A DNA stretch of 64,000 nt from Rufibacter roseus (GCF_001647285.1 NZ_LRML01000001.1:186001-250000), one strand, 5' to 3'; counted from the first letter of the stretch, positions 1-8,467 are shown. The notes: generated from the sequence alone by a model not told the origin. Program-made: numbers and translations.

Positions 1-96
1 TGTAGTTTTGTTTTAGGCTTGGTTTTTAGAAATCCTGCCAAAATCAGAAAGCATCAGAAACGACTGCCGATAGGAGGCACTTGTATGTCAGCTTGC

Positions 97-237
97 CTGC
101 TTCAAGTTTAGCGACAGCGTAACTTGGAGCCAACATTGCGGCAAGTTTTCAACTTGCGTGACAAGGCAGGTGCATTACTAAAGTTGAAAACTTTCACCAT
201 AGGAGCCACAAGTTACGCTGTTGCTAAACTTGCGGCA
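97..237. repeat. Composite palindromic element (CAAG...CTTG modules)
   Basis: Two long arms, about 97-131 and 202-237, are inverted copies of each other with few differences (CAAGTTTAGC and GCTAAACTTG are their inner halves). Each arm itself begins with CAAGTT and ends with AACTTG. Two short perfect hairpins lie between them: GCAAGTT-TTC-AACTTGC at 141-157 and AAAGTT-GAA-AACTTT at 180-194. No open reading frame lies inside. The structure resembles a MITE or REP-type element; a similar architecture recurs at 7651-7882. Confidence 0.6.
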
Positions 238-265
238 GAAGAAAAGAGGTGGATGGGCTGCTCTT

Positions 266-305
266 CTGTTTTTAGCTTGTTTTCTTTAAAGTAGGCTGAA
301 AACAG
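266..305. repeat. Dispersed hairpin family, copy 1
   Basis: The left arm (266-284, CTGTTTTTAGCTTGTTTTC) pairs with 288-305 around a very short loop. The three positions that are not Watson-Crick would be G-U or U-G wobbles in RNA read from the + strand. It lies upstream of the permease and probably after a gene beyond the left edge, so it may be that gene's terminator. Confidence 0.6.
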
Positions 306-374
306 GATTTAGCGTTTTTGCAGAACTTTTGCTCCTAATAACGAACAACAAACCTTACAACTAACAAACAAACC

Positions 375-1658
375 ATGAATACCCTTACCCGCACCAAATT
401 ATCAGCCATGATGTTCCTGGAGTTTTTCATCTGGGGAGCGTGGTTTGTCACCCTCGGCACGTTCCTGGGCAATAACCTGAAAGCCTCTGAGCTAGAGACC
501 GCCAGTGTGTTCTCCACCCAGTCGTTCGGGGCCATCATCGCGCCTTTTATTATAGGGCTCATTGCTGACAAATACTTTAATGCGGAGCGGATTCTTGGGA
601 TTCTGCATTTGGTGGGCGCCTTTTTGATGTACCAGATGTACAATTCTAATGATGTGAGTACTTTTTACCCGTATGTGCTCGCGTACATGATTGCCTACAT
701 GCCTACCTTGGCCTTGGTAAACTCTGTTTCGTTCCGGCAAATGAAGAACCCCGAGAAAGAATTTTCGGTGATCAGAGTGTGGGGTACCATTGGCTGGATT
801 GCGGCAGGTTTATCTATCAGCTATATTTTTCATTGGGATTCTGCCGAGGGCATTGGGCAGGGCATGCTCCGGAACACGTTCATGATGGCCGGTGTGGCCT
901 CTCTCATACTGGGTATTTACAGTTTTATGTTGCCTAAAACGCCACCGGTTAAAAATGACGGCAAAAGCAATTCCATTTCTGAGATTCTAGGGCTAGACGC
1001 CATAAAGCTCTTAAAGAACAAAAATTTCCTGATTTTCTTTTTGGCTTCGGTACTGATCTGTATTCCGCTGGCTTTTTACTACCAGAACGCTAACCCCTTC
1101 CTGACCGACATCGGTTTGGACAACCCTACCGGTAAAATGACCATTGGGCAAATCTCAGAGGTGTTGTTCCTGTTGCTGCTTCCGGTGTTCTTCTCCAAAT
1201 ACGGCTTTAAGAAGACCATTCTGGTGGGCATGGTGGCCTGGGCGCTGCGGTACGTGCTGTTTGCCTATGGCAACGCGGGGGAACTGTCGTTCATGCTGAT
1301 TATCGGCATTGCCCTGCACGGCATTTGCTATGACTTCTTCTTTGTGTCTGGCCAGATTTACACCGATGCCCGGGCAGGGGAGAAGTACAAGAGTTCTGCG
1401 CAAGGTTTAGTGACACTGGCCACCTACGGCGTGGGTATGTTAATTGGGTTCTGGGTAGCCGGTTATATAGGCGAGTACTACAGAGGCTTGGGCGGAGAAA
1501 ATATTTGGCAGAGCATTTGGCTGGTGCCGGCTGGCATTGCGGCTGCGGTAGCGCTGCTGTTCTTGTTAACGTTCAAAGATGAGAAAGACCCCAACAAAGA
1601 AGTACCTGCTTTTGAGCCCGAAACTGATAAAGCCCCGGCAATTACCAGCTTACCCTAA
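375..1658 (+). CDS. MFS permease, nucleoside:H+ symporter type
   Basis: This 427-residue inner-membrane protein has about twelve hydrophobic segments spread over its whole length and resembles the nucleoside:H+ symporter branch of the major facilitator superfamily (NupG/XapB type). The N-terminus reads directly into membrane segment 1 (MMFLEFFIWGAWFVT), as is usual in that branch. In Bacteroidota, relatives often sit beside TIM-barrel sugar isomerase-like proteins, as here, so the true substrate may be a sugar or sugar derivative instead of a nucleoside; that is inference. The next gene begins 12 bp downstream, which implies co-transcription. The tail (about 400-427) is charged and probably cytoplasmic. 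The ATG at 375 is the only sensible start. Confidence 0.8.
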   Translation: MNTLTRTKLSAMMFLEFFIWGAWFVTLGTFLGNNLKASELETASVFSTQSFGAIIAPFIIGLIADKYFNAERILGILHLVGAFLMYQMYNSNDVSTFYPYVLAYMIAYMPTLALVNSVSFRQMKNPEKEFSVIRVWGTIGWIAAGLSISYIFHWDSAEGIGQGMLRNTFMMAGVASLILGIYSFMLPKTPPVKNDGKSNSISEILGLDAIKLLKNKNFLIFFLASVLICIPLAFYYQNANPFLTDIGLDNPTGKMTIGQISEVLFLLLLPVFFSKYGFKKTILVGMVAWALRYVLFAYGNAGELSFMLIIGIALHGICYDFFFVSGQIYTDARAGEKYKSSAQGLVTLATYGVGMLIGFWVAGYIGEYYRGLGGENIWQSIWLVPAGIAAAVALLFLLTFKDEKDPNKEVPAFEPETDKAPAITSLP

Positions 1659-1670
1659 ACTAGAATTCTC

Positions 1671-2555
1671 ATGAAAAACGTAAGCCAAAGAAGAACTGCC
1701 CTGAAAGGTTTATTGGCCGGTGCCGCGGCAGTGGCTACTACCGGCGGCATCTCTAGTTTTGCCTCTGAGAAAAAAGAACCTGCCTACATGCTCAAAGGAA
1801 ATATAAACCACTCTGTTTGTCGCTGGTGCCTCAATGATATGCCAATGGAGGAACTGTGCAAAGCGGCTAAAGAATTAGGCTTAAAAGGAATTGATCTGGT
1901 AGGCCCTAAAGACTGGCCTATGTTGCAGAAGTACGGTCTGGTTTCTACTATGTGCAATGGCGCCGAGATCAGCCTGACCGAAGGGTTTAACCATCCGCAG
2001 TACCACGCCAAGCTCCAGAAAAATTATTCTGAAATGATTCCGTTGGTTTCCAAGGCCGGGTACACCAACCTGATCTGCTTTAGCGGCAACCGCAATGGGC
2101 TAGATGATGAAACCGGCTTGAAGAATTGTGTGGAAGGTTTAAAAAAGCTACTTCCGCTGGCGGAAAAACATAAGGTGGTGTTGGTGATGGAACTGCTGAA
2201 CAGCAAGATAGACCATAAAGACTACCAATGCGACCACACCGCCTGGGGCGTGGAGCTTGCTAAACGCTTGGGGTCTGAAAACTTCAAGCTGCTCTATGAT
2301 ATCTACCACATGCAGATTGATGAAGGAGATGTCATCAGAACCATCCGTGACAACCACGCCTACATTGCCCACTACCACACCGCAGGGGTGCCAGGCCGCC
2401 ATGAGATAGATGACTCTCAGGAGTTGAATTATCCGGCTATTATGCGTGCCATCAAAGAAACAGGGTTCAAAGGATACGTGGCGCAGGAGTTCATCGCTAA
2501 GGCCAAAGATAAATTAGGCTCCATAAAACAGGCTGTCCAGATTTGTGATGTCTGA
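1671..2555 (+). CDS. Exported TIM-barrel isomerase, hydroxypyruvate isomerase-like
   Basis: This 294-residue protein begins with a twin-arginine-type signal (SQRRTALKG followed by an alanine-rich hydrophobic stretch, residues 1-32), so it is probably exported folded. The rest is an AP-endonuclease-2-like TIM barrel of the hydroxypyruvate isomerase family. The usual acidic and histidine metal or catalytic positions are visible: Glu in VMELLNSK, Asp and His in YDIYHMQ, His in AHYHTAG, and Glu in VAQEF near the C-terminus. Hydroxypyruvate isomerase itself is cytoplasmic, so an exported relative more likely acts on a free sugar or keto-sugar. It lies 12 bp after the permease gene and 52 bp before another TIM-barrel protein, which points to one pathway. 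Confidence 0.8.
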   Translation: MKNVSQRRTALKGLLAGAAAVATTGGISSFASEKKEPAYMLKGNINHSVCRWCLNDMPMEELCKAAKELGLKGIDLVGPKDWPMLQKYGLVSTMCNGAEISLTEGFNHPQYHAKLQKNYSEMIPLVSKAGYTNLICFSGNRNGLDDETGLKNCVEGLKKLLPLAEKHKVVLVMELLNSKIDHKDYQCDHTAWGVELAKRLGSENFKLLYDIYHMQIDEGDVIRTIRDNHAYIAHYHTAGVPGRHEIDDSQELNYPAIMRAIKETGFKGYVAQEFIAKAKDKLGSIKQAVQICDV

Positions 2556-2607
2556 TTTTCGGCCATAATAAGCCATTAATACTCATCCTTCTACTTATCA
2601 ATATAAA

Positions 2608-3561
2608 ATGAAGAACAGAAGAAACTTCTTACAGCAACTCGGTTTACTATCTGCGGGGGTGGCCTTTGCGCCTGCAATACTTACTTCCTGTGATTCCTCC
2701 ACGCAGAAGAACACAGAAGCTGGTGAAAACGCAGGAGGTACCGCTACCACCACTGCTACTACAGGCACTATCAAAGACATTGGCTTACAGCTGTACACCT
2801 TACGCGAACTGTTGCCCCACAACATAAAAGATGTGGTTAGAAAGGTAGCCGAGGCAGGGTACAATGATGTAGAAACCTATGGGTACAGTGTAAAAGATGG
2901 CTACTGGGGATTAGACCCTAAACAGTTCAAAGAGCTTCTTTCTGCCAATAACATAGTATCTAGTAGCGGGCACTATGATTTTGCCCAATTCATGACAGAT
3001 GGTAACCCAGACATAGTAAAGCGGTACACTGAAGCCGGTAAAACCATTGGGCAAACGTATATAACAGTGCCCTGGCTGGCAGAAGAATTGCGCAACAGCC
3101 TAGACGACTACAAACACATTGCACAGCGACTGAACAACGCCGGGCAGCTTTGCCAAGAGGCTGGGCTGAAATTAGCCTACCACAACCATGACTTTGAGTT
3201 TACTCCATACGGTAATACATCTGGCTTTGAAGTGCTCCTGCAAGAAACTGACCCTGCCTTAGTGAACTTTGAGGCTGATCTGTACTGGATAGTAAGAGCG
3301 GGTCACCAGCCGGTAGATATCTTCCAGAAAAACCAGGGGCGTTTTGTGATGTGGCACGTGAAAGACATGGACAACAACAGTCCAGATCTGAATACCGAGA
3401 TAGGGGCAGGAAGCATAGACTACCAAAGCATATTTGACAAAGCGGAAGTGTCTGGCGTAGACCGCATTTTTGTGGAGCAGGAAAACTTTGCCGCTAACAT
3501 GGACCCATTCCAAAGCATCAAGCAAAGCCACAGTTTTGTCAAAGACTCATTGTTGGCATAA
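2608..3561 (+). CDS. Sugar phosphate isomerase/epimerase-like lipoprotein
   Basis: This 317-residue protein opens with NRRNFLQQLG, a hydrophobic stretch and a cysteine in LTSCDSS, which together look like a Tat-type lipoprotein signal. A low-complexity Thr/Ala/Gly linker (about residues 35-55) separates the anchor from an AP-endonuclease-2-like TIM barrel (COG1082). Likely metal or catalytic residues are in AYHNHDFEF, FEADLYW, MWHVKDM and FVEQEN. It is probably tethered in the periplasm or at the outer membrane. It is last in the permease/TIM-barrel operon and is followed by a strong hairpin. Relatives are often found with 3-keto-sugar pathways, but no Gfo/Idh dehydrogenase or DUF1080 gene is in view, so the reaction is unassigned. 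Confidence 0.78.
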   Translation: MKNRRNFLQQLGLLSAGVAFAPAILTSCDSSTQKNTEAGENAGGTATTTATTGTIKDIGLQLYTLRELLPHNIKDVVRKVAEAGYNDVETYGYSVKDGYWGLDPKQFKELLSANNIVSSSGHYDFAQFMTDGNPDIVKRYTEAGKTIGQTYITVPWLAEELRNSLDDYKHIAQRLNNAGQLCQEAGLKLAYHNHDFEFTPYGNTSGFEVLLQETDPALVNFEADLYWIVRAGHQPVDIFQKNQGRFVMWHVKDMDNNSPDLNTEIGAGSIDYQSIFDKAEVSGVDRIFVEQENFAANMDPFQSIKQSHSFVKDSLLA

Positions 3562-3600
3562 TGAATTGCTGGAGCTAAAGAAACCCATAGGCTCCTACAT

Positions 3601-3675
3601 ATCATGAAAAATGACGGGCTGTTTTGTGCTGTTTCTAAGAAAACAGCACCAAAACAGCCCGTCATTTTTCATGAT
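3601..3675 (+). terminator. Long near-perfect hairpin after the TIM-barrel operon
   Basis: The arms at about 3601-3634 and 3639-3675 begin and end with ATCATGAAAAATGACGGGC and its complement and are perfect except for one bulged G. The stem is over 30 bp with a tiny loop, 40 bp after the stop codon. It probably ends transcription of the three-gene operon; the stem contains the CTGTTTT words also found in the dispersed hairpin family. Confidence 0.75.
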
Positions 3676-3867
3676 ATGAATTTCTACTAACTGAGTGCTG
3701 ACAAACCGCTTTGCGATAAACTAAACTCCCACATTGTGCTTATTTCTGAAGAGGGTTCAGCAATAAAAAGCAAAAAACATGAAGCCGGTAAGAAAAATGA
3801 ATGCTTGATGGTTCAGATGAATGTTGGGATGTCCATAGTCATGAGGATTGTCTAATAATTATATTTA

Positions 3868-3905
3868 TGTTTTAGGTTTGTTTTTTGAAAACCAGACCTG
3901 AAACA
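3868..3905. repeat. Dispersed hairpin family, copy 2
   Basis: The left arm TGTTTTAGGTTTGTTTTT (3868-3885) pairs with 3888-3905; two positions are U-G wobbles on the + strand and one is a mismatch. It stands alone in the intergenic stretch, about 300 bp after the preceding gene, so it need not be that gene's terminator. Confidence 0.55.
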
Positions 3906-4156
3906 GCCGCAGAAAGGCAGGGCCTGTAGAGAGGGTTCTGTTTTTTTTGTTTATGTAAGTAGTTGGTGTAAAGAAAGATGAGGTGGTATGTGAGCTAGTT
4001 TATGAGCGTTTTTTGAGGAAGAATAATATTGCCAAGAAAGCAGCTTAATCCGTTGCGAAAGAAGTTTCATTTTGTGTATATACTTCAACTTTCTGAAGTT
4101 ATTCTTACCTTCACTACTTCAACACACAAACATCACCCACACTAAACCTTTATTTC

Positions 4157-7100
4157 ATGAAGCAGCCATTTGCCAGCCGTTCCCACCGCTGGAAAAAATC
4201 TGTGTTCCTGCTTTGCGCCCTAGGTTTATTTTCTGAGCCGATGATGGCGCAGGAGGTACCGGCCGCAAAGAAAGACGCTCCTAAGAAAGAGGAGAAAAAA
4301 GACCTGCCCCTGGAGGCGGGCCGTAAAATCGATATTAAAACCAATGAGGGTTCGTGGCTGGCGCTAGACGTACACCCAGACGGAAGTAAGTTAATCTTCA
4401 GTATGCTGGGCGACCTTTACCTATTGCCAATTTCTGGTGGTAAAGCCGAGCAACTGACAGAAGGTATGGCCTTGGACGTGCAGCCTCGTTTCAGCCCTAA
4501 TGGTAAGTCTATTGTGTTCATTTCTGACCGCGATGGTGCTGACAACGTGTGGGTGATGGATCTGACTACAAAGAAGCCCCGCCAGATAAGCAAAAGCAAA
4601 AACGAAAACTTTCAGGCCGCCGAGTGGACGCCCGATGGTGAGTACCTGGTGGTGTCTAAGGGCCGCCGTAACCTGAAGTTGCACTTGTACCATAAAGACA
4701 GTGGCAGCGGCATGGAGCTGATCAAGACGCCAGAGAACCTGAAAACGGTGGAGCCGGCGTTTGGTAAGGATGGCCGCTACATCTGGTTCGCCCGCCGCAC
4801 CGGTGCCTGGAACTACAACGCCCAGTTGCCCCAGTACCAGTTGGCCACCCTTGACCGCGAAACCGGCGAGACAGAAACCAGAACCGCCCGCTACGGCTCG
4901 GCCTTTTCACCCACGCTTTCTTCTGACGGCAACTGGCTAGTGTACGGTACGCGCTACAACAACCAAACCGGACTGGTGCTTCAGAACCTGAAATCAGGCG
5001 ATGAGAAATGGCTGGCCTACCCGGTGCAACGCGATGAGCAGGAGTCCATTGCGCCGCTGGGCGTGTTGCCGGCCATGTCGTTTATGCCAGATAACAAAGA
5101 AGTGGTGGCCTCTTACGGTGGTAAAATCTACCGCATTCCCGTAGCCGGTGGTGCCGCCAAAGAAATTCCGTTTGAAGTAGAAACCCAGATTGCCATCGGC
5201 CCGAAGCTGGATTTTAAATATCCCATCACCGATGAAAAGACCATGAAAGTGACCCAAATAAGGGACGCTACTGTGTCGCCGGATGGCAAGTGGATGGCTT
5301 TCACGGCACTAGACCGCCTGTACGTATCAGCTTACCCGAACGGCAAGCCAAAACGCGTAACGAACCATGACTTCACCGAGGCTCAGCCTGCCTGGTCACC
5401 AGACGGGAAAAGCCTGGTGTTTGTGACCTGGCACGAGAAAACCGGCGGAGCCATCTACAAAGTAGCCGCCAACGGGAAAGGTAAGCCAGAGAAACTGACC
5501 GTAGAGAATTCTGTTTTTCAGGAGCCGGTGTGGTCGCCTAAGGGAGACAAAATCGTATTCATCAAAGGCTCCGCCCAGACCTACCGCGAATCGGCTGGGC
5601 CGGGTGCATTTGCTTCGCGCCAAACCATTAATTGGATTCCGGCCAAAGGCGGTGCCAGCACCTTTGTAACCAAAGCTAACTTGGGTGCCAACCCGCACTT
5701 TGTACAAGGCGATGACCGCATCTACCTCTACAGCTCTTCAGACGGATTGATTTCTATACGGTGGGATGGTACCGATAAGAAGCCGTACGTGAAAGTGAAA
5801 GGCATCACCACGTTTGGTACCCACGCCGACATGCTGGAGGAGGAGATGAGTCACAACCACCACTTGAACGAACGTGAGCCGCAGATGCAGGCCTCAACCG
5901 CCACTACCGTGATCAAAGCCCCTAAAGGCGACAAAGCTCTGGCCCTGATCAACAACGAGATTTACGTAGTGACCATCCCGTTTGTGGGCGGCGAAACGCC
6001 AACCATTTCCGTAGCCGATGTAGCTTCGTCTCAATTCCCGAGTTGGAAACTGACCGACATTGGCGGGCAATTCCCAAGCTGGTCTGCTGACGGAAAAACC
6101 GTTTTCTGGTCAATCGGGAACGCTTTCTTCGCCTACAATCTAGACCAAGCCTTCGCCAAGAAAAGAGAGCTAGAGGCGCTGGAGGAAAAGAAGAAAGAAA
6201 CCAAACCTGACACCGAGGCCAAGAAAGACAGCACCGGTGCCAAAGAGGCTGTAAAGATTGAAGGCTACAAACCAATTGAAACCAGAATAGCCATTGAGGT
6301 GCCGCGTGACATTCCGCAGGGAACTATCTTGCTGCAGGGGGGGCGCATCATTACCATGAACGGTGATGAAGTGATTGAAAACGGGGACATACTCATTGAG
6401 AACAACCGCATCAAAGCCGTGGGAGCCACCGGTACTTTGGAAGCTGGCAACGCCACCGTGGTAGATGTGAATGGCAAAACCATTACGCCAGGCTTTATTG
6501 ATACTCACGCGCACATGTGGCCGCGTTGGGGCGTTCACTCCAATCAAGTCTGGATTTACGCTGCAAACCTGGCCTACGGCGTCACCACCACCCGCGACCC
6601 ACAGACCGCCACTACCGATGTTTTGACTTACTCTGACATGGTCGAAACGGGTAAGATGATTGGCCCGCGTGTGTACTCTACCGGCCCTGGAGTTGGTTAT
6701 TGGTCTTACAACCTCAAGAGCCTGGATCATGCCAAGAGCGTGCTGAAGCAGTATTCTGAATACTACAACACCAAGACAATCAAGATGTACTTGGTGGGTA
6801 ACCGCCAGCACCGGCAGTGGATCATTATGGCCGCCAAGGAGCAGGGACTGATGCCTACTACTGAAGGAGGTCTTGATTTCAAACTAAACCTGACGGAGGT
6901 ACTGGATGGCTACCCAGGCCATGAGCATTCGTACCCGGTGTACCCGCTTTACAAAGACTTCGTGGAGTTTGTGTCGCAGTCGCAGATTGCGTACACGCCA
7001 ACGCTGCTGGTGTCTTACGGCGGACCATGGGCTGAGAATTACTATTATGCCACCGAAGATCTGGCGAACGATAAAAAGCTGAATTACTTCACACCTAAGG

Positions 7101-7573
7101 TGGAGTTAGATGAGAAGTCGCGCCGCAGACCAGGCTGGTTCATGAAAGAAGAGCACATCTTTGACAAACACGCTGAATTTGTAAATAACTTGGTGAAAGC
7201 CGGTGGTCTGGCTGGAGTAGGTTCACACGGTCAGCTGCAGGGCTTAGGCTTCCATTGGGAGCTATGGTCTATGCAGGCGGGCGGCATGAGCACGTTAGAC
7301 GCCTTGAAGACCGCTACCATTTTGGGTGCCAAATCGCTTGGCTTAGATGGTGACTTAGGTTCTATTCAGAACGGCAAACTGGCTGATCTGGTCATCATGG
7401 ACCAAAACCCGCTGGAAAACATCCGCAACACCAATACGGTGAAGTACGTGGTGCGCAATGGTCGCTTATATGATGCCAATACCTTAGATGAACTGGCTCC
7501 AACTAAAAAGAAAGCCCCAGACTTTGACTGGCACAGTGCCATGCCAATTGGCGTGCCTGGTATTCAGGAGTAA
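4157..7573 (+). CDS. Secreted TolB-like propeller / amidohydrolase fusion
   Basis: This 1138-residue protein has a signal peptide (about 1-31, ending MMAQ), a lysine-rich linker, then many PD40/WD40-like beta-propeller repeats (about 45-680, with recurrent SPDGK-type words), a charged Lys/Glu linker (about 675-705), and a C-terminal metal-dependent amidohydrolase domain (about 715-1120). The first metal ligands are the His-Ala-His at 784-786 in GFIDTHAHMW. Further ligands are probably the Lys in TIKMYL and the His residues in GHEHSYP. Where many relatives have a catalytic Asp in a GTD-type motif, this protein reads VGSHGQ (about 1021-1026). The family is annotated as imidazolonepropionase-like or as a propeller-peptidase; the substrate is unknown. 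It is a single gene with a hairpin directly after its stop. Confidence 0.82.
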   Translation: MKQPFASRSHRWKKSVFLLCALGLFSEPMMAQEVPAAKKDAPKKEEKKDLPLEAGRKIDIKTNEGSWLALDVHPDGSKLIFSMLGDLYLLPISGGKAEQLTEGMALDVQPRFSPNGKSIVFISDRDGADNVWVMDLTTKKPRQISKSKNENFQAAEWTPDGEYLVVSKGRRNLKLHLYHKDSGSGMELIKTPENLKTVEPAFGKDGRYIWFARRTGAWNYNAQLPQYQLATLDRETGETETRTARYGSAFSPTLSSDGNWLVYGTRYNNQTGLVLQNLKSGDEKWLAYPVQRDEQESIAPLGVLPAMSFMPDNKEVVASYGGKIYRIPVAGGAAKEIPFEVETQIAIGPKLDFKYPITDEKTMKVTQIRDATVSPDGKWMAFTALDRLYVSAYPNGKPKRVTNHDFTEAQPAWSPDGKSLVFVTWHEKTGGAIYKVAANGKGKPEKLTVENSVFQEPVWSPKGDKIVFIKGSAQTYRESAGPGAFASRQTINWIPAKGGASTFVTKANLGANPHFVQGDDRIYLYSSSDGLISIRWDGTDKKPYVKVKGITTFGTHADMLEEEMSHNHHLNEREPQMQASTATTVIKAPKGDKALALINNEIYVVTIPFVGGETPTISVADVASSQFPSWKLTDIGGQFPSWSADGKTVFWSIGNAFFAYNLDQAFAKKRELEALEEKKKETKPDTEAKKDSTGAKEAVKIEGYKPIETRIAIEVPRDIPQGTILLQGGRIITMNGDEVIENGDILIENNRIKAVGATGTLEAGNATVVDVNGKTITPGFIDTHAHMWPRWGVHSNQVWIYAANLAYGVTTTRDPQTATTDVLTYSDMVETGKMIGPRVYSTGPGVGYWSYNLKSLDHAKSVLKQYSEYYNTKTIKMYLVGNRQHRQWIIMAAKEQGLMPTTEGGLDFKLNLTEVLDGYPGHEHSYPVYPLYKDFVEFVSQSQIAYTPTLLVSYGGPWAENYYYATEDLANDKKLNYFTPKVELDEKSRRRPGWFMKEEHIFDKHAEFVNNLVKAGGLAGVGSHGQLQGLGFHWELWSMQAGGMSTLDALKTATILGAKSLGLDGDLGSIQNGKLADLVIMDQNPLENIRNTNTVKYVVRNGRLYDANTLDELAPTKKKAPDFDWHSAMPIGVPGIQE

Positions 7574-7586
7574 GTAGAGAACACAG

Positions 7587-7646
7587 AAGCCGTCTCTGTT
7601 TTAGACTTGTTTTCGCGAAAACAGGCCTAAAACAGAGACGGCTTTT
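7587..7646 (+). terminator. Dispersed hairpin family, copy 3; terminator of the amidohydrolase gene
   Basis: An almost perfect 29-bp stem begins with AAGCCGTCTCTGTTTTAG and closes around a minimal loop (CG/CG) near 7615. It starts 14 bp after the stop codon and its descending arm ends in GGCTTTT, a short U-run. The inner part carries the family core GTTTTAGRCYTGTTTT. Confidence 0.7.
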
Positions 7647-7650
7647 GCAA

Positions 7651-7882
7651 TATGGCGCAATATGGCGCAAGCGTCCGCTTGTGTCCACACGCATTCCTGA
7701 TCTACATTGCGTGTGGAGTGCCTGGGGTGTAGGAGTAATAATGGGAAACACTGCTTCTGTTTTAGGCTTTATTTTTCAAAAACAGGTTTGAAACAGAAGC
7801 AGCCCTTTACCTTCAATGCCACGGAAGTAACTACCGCGCCATAGAAGGCAATGTGTATAGGCACAAGCGGACGCTTGCGCCA
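7651..7882. repeat. Composite palindromic element with 21-bp inverted ends
   Basis: TGGCGCAAGCGTCCGCTTGTG at 7663-7683 recurs exactly inverted at 7862-7882. Each copy contains a self-complementary core, CAAGCG-TC-CGCTTG. Just inside the left copy is a further hairpin, CCACACGCA (7685-7693) with TGCGTGTGG (7708-7716), and the sequence inside the right copy is a diverged version of the same. The left end is preceded by a 10-bp tandem duplication, TATGGCGCAA twice (7651-7670). No gene lies inside. The layout matches REP/MITE-type elements and parallels 97-237. Confidence 0.6.
7751..7802. repeat. Dispersed hairpin family, copy 4
   Basis: Arms CTGCTTCTGTTTTAGGCTTT (from 7751) and its partner ending in AAACAGAAGCAG (to 7802) close around a loop of a few bases. 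Four of the non-identical positions would be G-U or U-G wobbles in + strand RNA. It is nested inside the composite element. Confidence 0.6.
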
Positions 7883-7911
7883 TTCTTAACCATACTAAAT
7901 AAGAAACAGCC

Positions 7912-7957
7912 ATAAAAAGAATAGGGCTCCTGTTTTCAGGAGCCCTATTCTTTTTAT
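7912..7957. terminator. Perfect bidirectional terminator
   Basis: A perfect 21-bp stem (7912-7932 with 7937-7957), core GAATAGGGCTCCTG, has a TTTT loop, an A-run on one flank and a T-run on the other (CTTTTTAT). It lies 15 bp beyond the DUF892 stop codon, so it ends that gene on the - strand and can also stop read-through from the left. Confidence 0.85.
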
Positions 7958-7972
7958 CATTGAGTTACCAGA

Positions 7973-8467
7973 TTATTTCTCTGCTTTCTCGTTGATAGAA
8001 TTCTTCGCTAGCTTGTTCAGCAACGTATCGGTTTTCTTTTCCTCGCTTAAGGTCTGGCCTAAAATTTCAGCGGCTTCTTTGTGGCCCAGACGCTCGGCAA
8101 AGTGAGCGGCAGTACCGTAACCGGCAATTTCATAATGCTCAATGCGTTGGGCAGAGGCAATTAAGTTCGCATCTCTTACTTCAGGCGTAGCTTTTTCGTC
8201 AATGGCTTCCTGGCCTTCTTCAATCAAGCCTTCCATAGCCTTACACTTCATGCGGCCAGGGCTGATGCCTAAAATCTCGCACACCTTTTCAAGGCGGGCT
8301 TTATGCTCTTTGGTTTCCTCTAAGTGATTCTCAAATGCCTTTTTCAATTTGGCGTCTTCTGTATTACGTGCCATTTTAGGCAGGGCGTCTATCAACTGCT
8401 TTTCAGCGCTGTACAAATCTTTTAGCTGGTGCTCCAGCAAGTCGTCTAAGCTTTTTAGTTTGGCCAT
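7973..8467 (-). CDS. DUF892 ferritin-like protein (YciE/YciF family)
   Basis: This 164-residue soluble protein is all-helical and matches the DUF892 family: the opening LDDLLEHQLKDLYSAEKQL, followed by repeated Glu/His positions (ENHLEETKEHK, RIEHYEIAGYGTA, ERLGHKEAAEIL) that form the four-helix-bundle diiron-type site. E. coli YciE and YciF belong to the same family and are stress-induced; the biochemical role is not established. It is a single gene with its own terminator. The ATG at 8467 gives a start that agrees with the family length of about 160-170 residues. Confidence 0.88.
   Translation of the reverse strand: MAKLKSLDDLLEHQLKDLYSAEKQLIDALPKMARNTEDAKLKKAFENHLEETKEHKARLEKVCEILGISPGRMKCKAMEGLIEEGQEAIDEKATPEVRDANLIASAQRIEHYEIAGYGTAAHFAERLGHKEAAEILGQTLSEEKKTDTLLNKLAKNSINEKAEK

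Larger units (their letters stand above)
1..374. other. Intergenic stretch before the first gene
   Basis: No convincing coding region was found here. The stretch holds a composite palindromic element (97-237) and one copy of the dispersed hairpin family (266-305), both listed separately. The first 45 bases contain GTTTTAGGCTTGGTTTTT, which resembles one arm of the same hairpin family, but its partner arm is poorly preserved. The promoter of the downstream permease operon should lie between 306 and 374; no clear Bacteroidota -33/-7 pair could be picked out. Confidence 0.5.
3562..4156. other. Intergenic stretch with two hairpins
   Basis: After the hairpin at 3601-3675 and the family hairpin at 3868-3905, the stretch from about 3910 to 4156 has no credible gene. 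A small inverted repeat ACTTCA-n6-TGAAGT lies near 4083-4100, shortly before the amidohydrolase start, and may mark its promoter or leader region. Confidence 0.4.
7574..7972. other. Convergent intergenic region packed with palindromes
   Basis: The region between the amidohydrolase (+) and the DUF892 gene (-) holds four separate structures: the hairpin at 7587-7646, the composite element 7651-7882, a nested family hairpin at 7751-7802 and a bidirectional terminator at 7912-7957. No coding potential was recognised. Confidence 0.6.

Noticed and set aside
6170-6811. A 213-codon frame antisense to the amidohydrolase
   Set aside because: It lies entirely within a well-supported gene, has no recognisable domain, and its length is explained by the codon usage of the sense strand.
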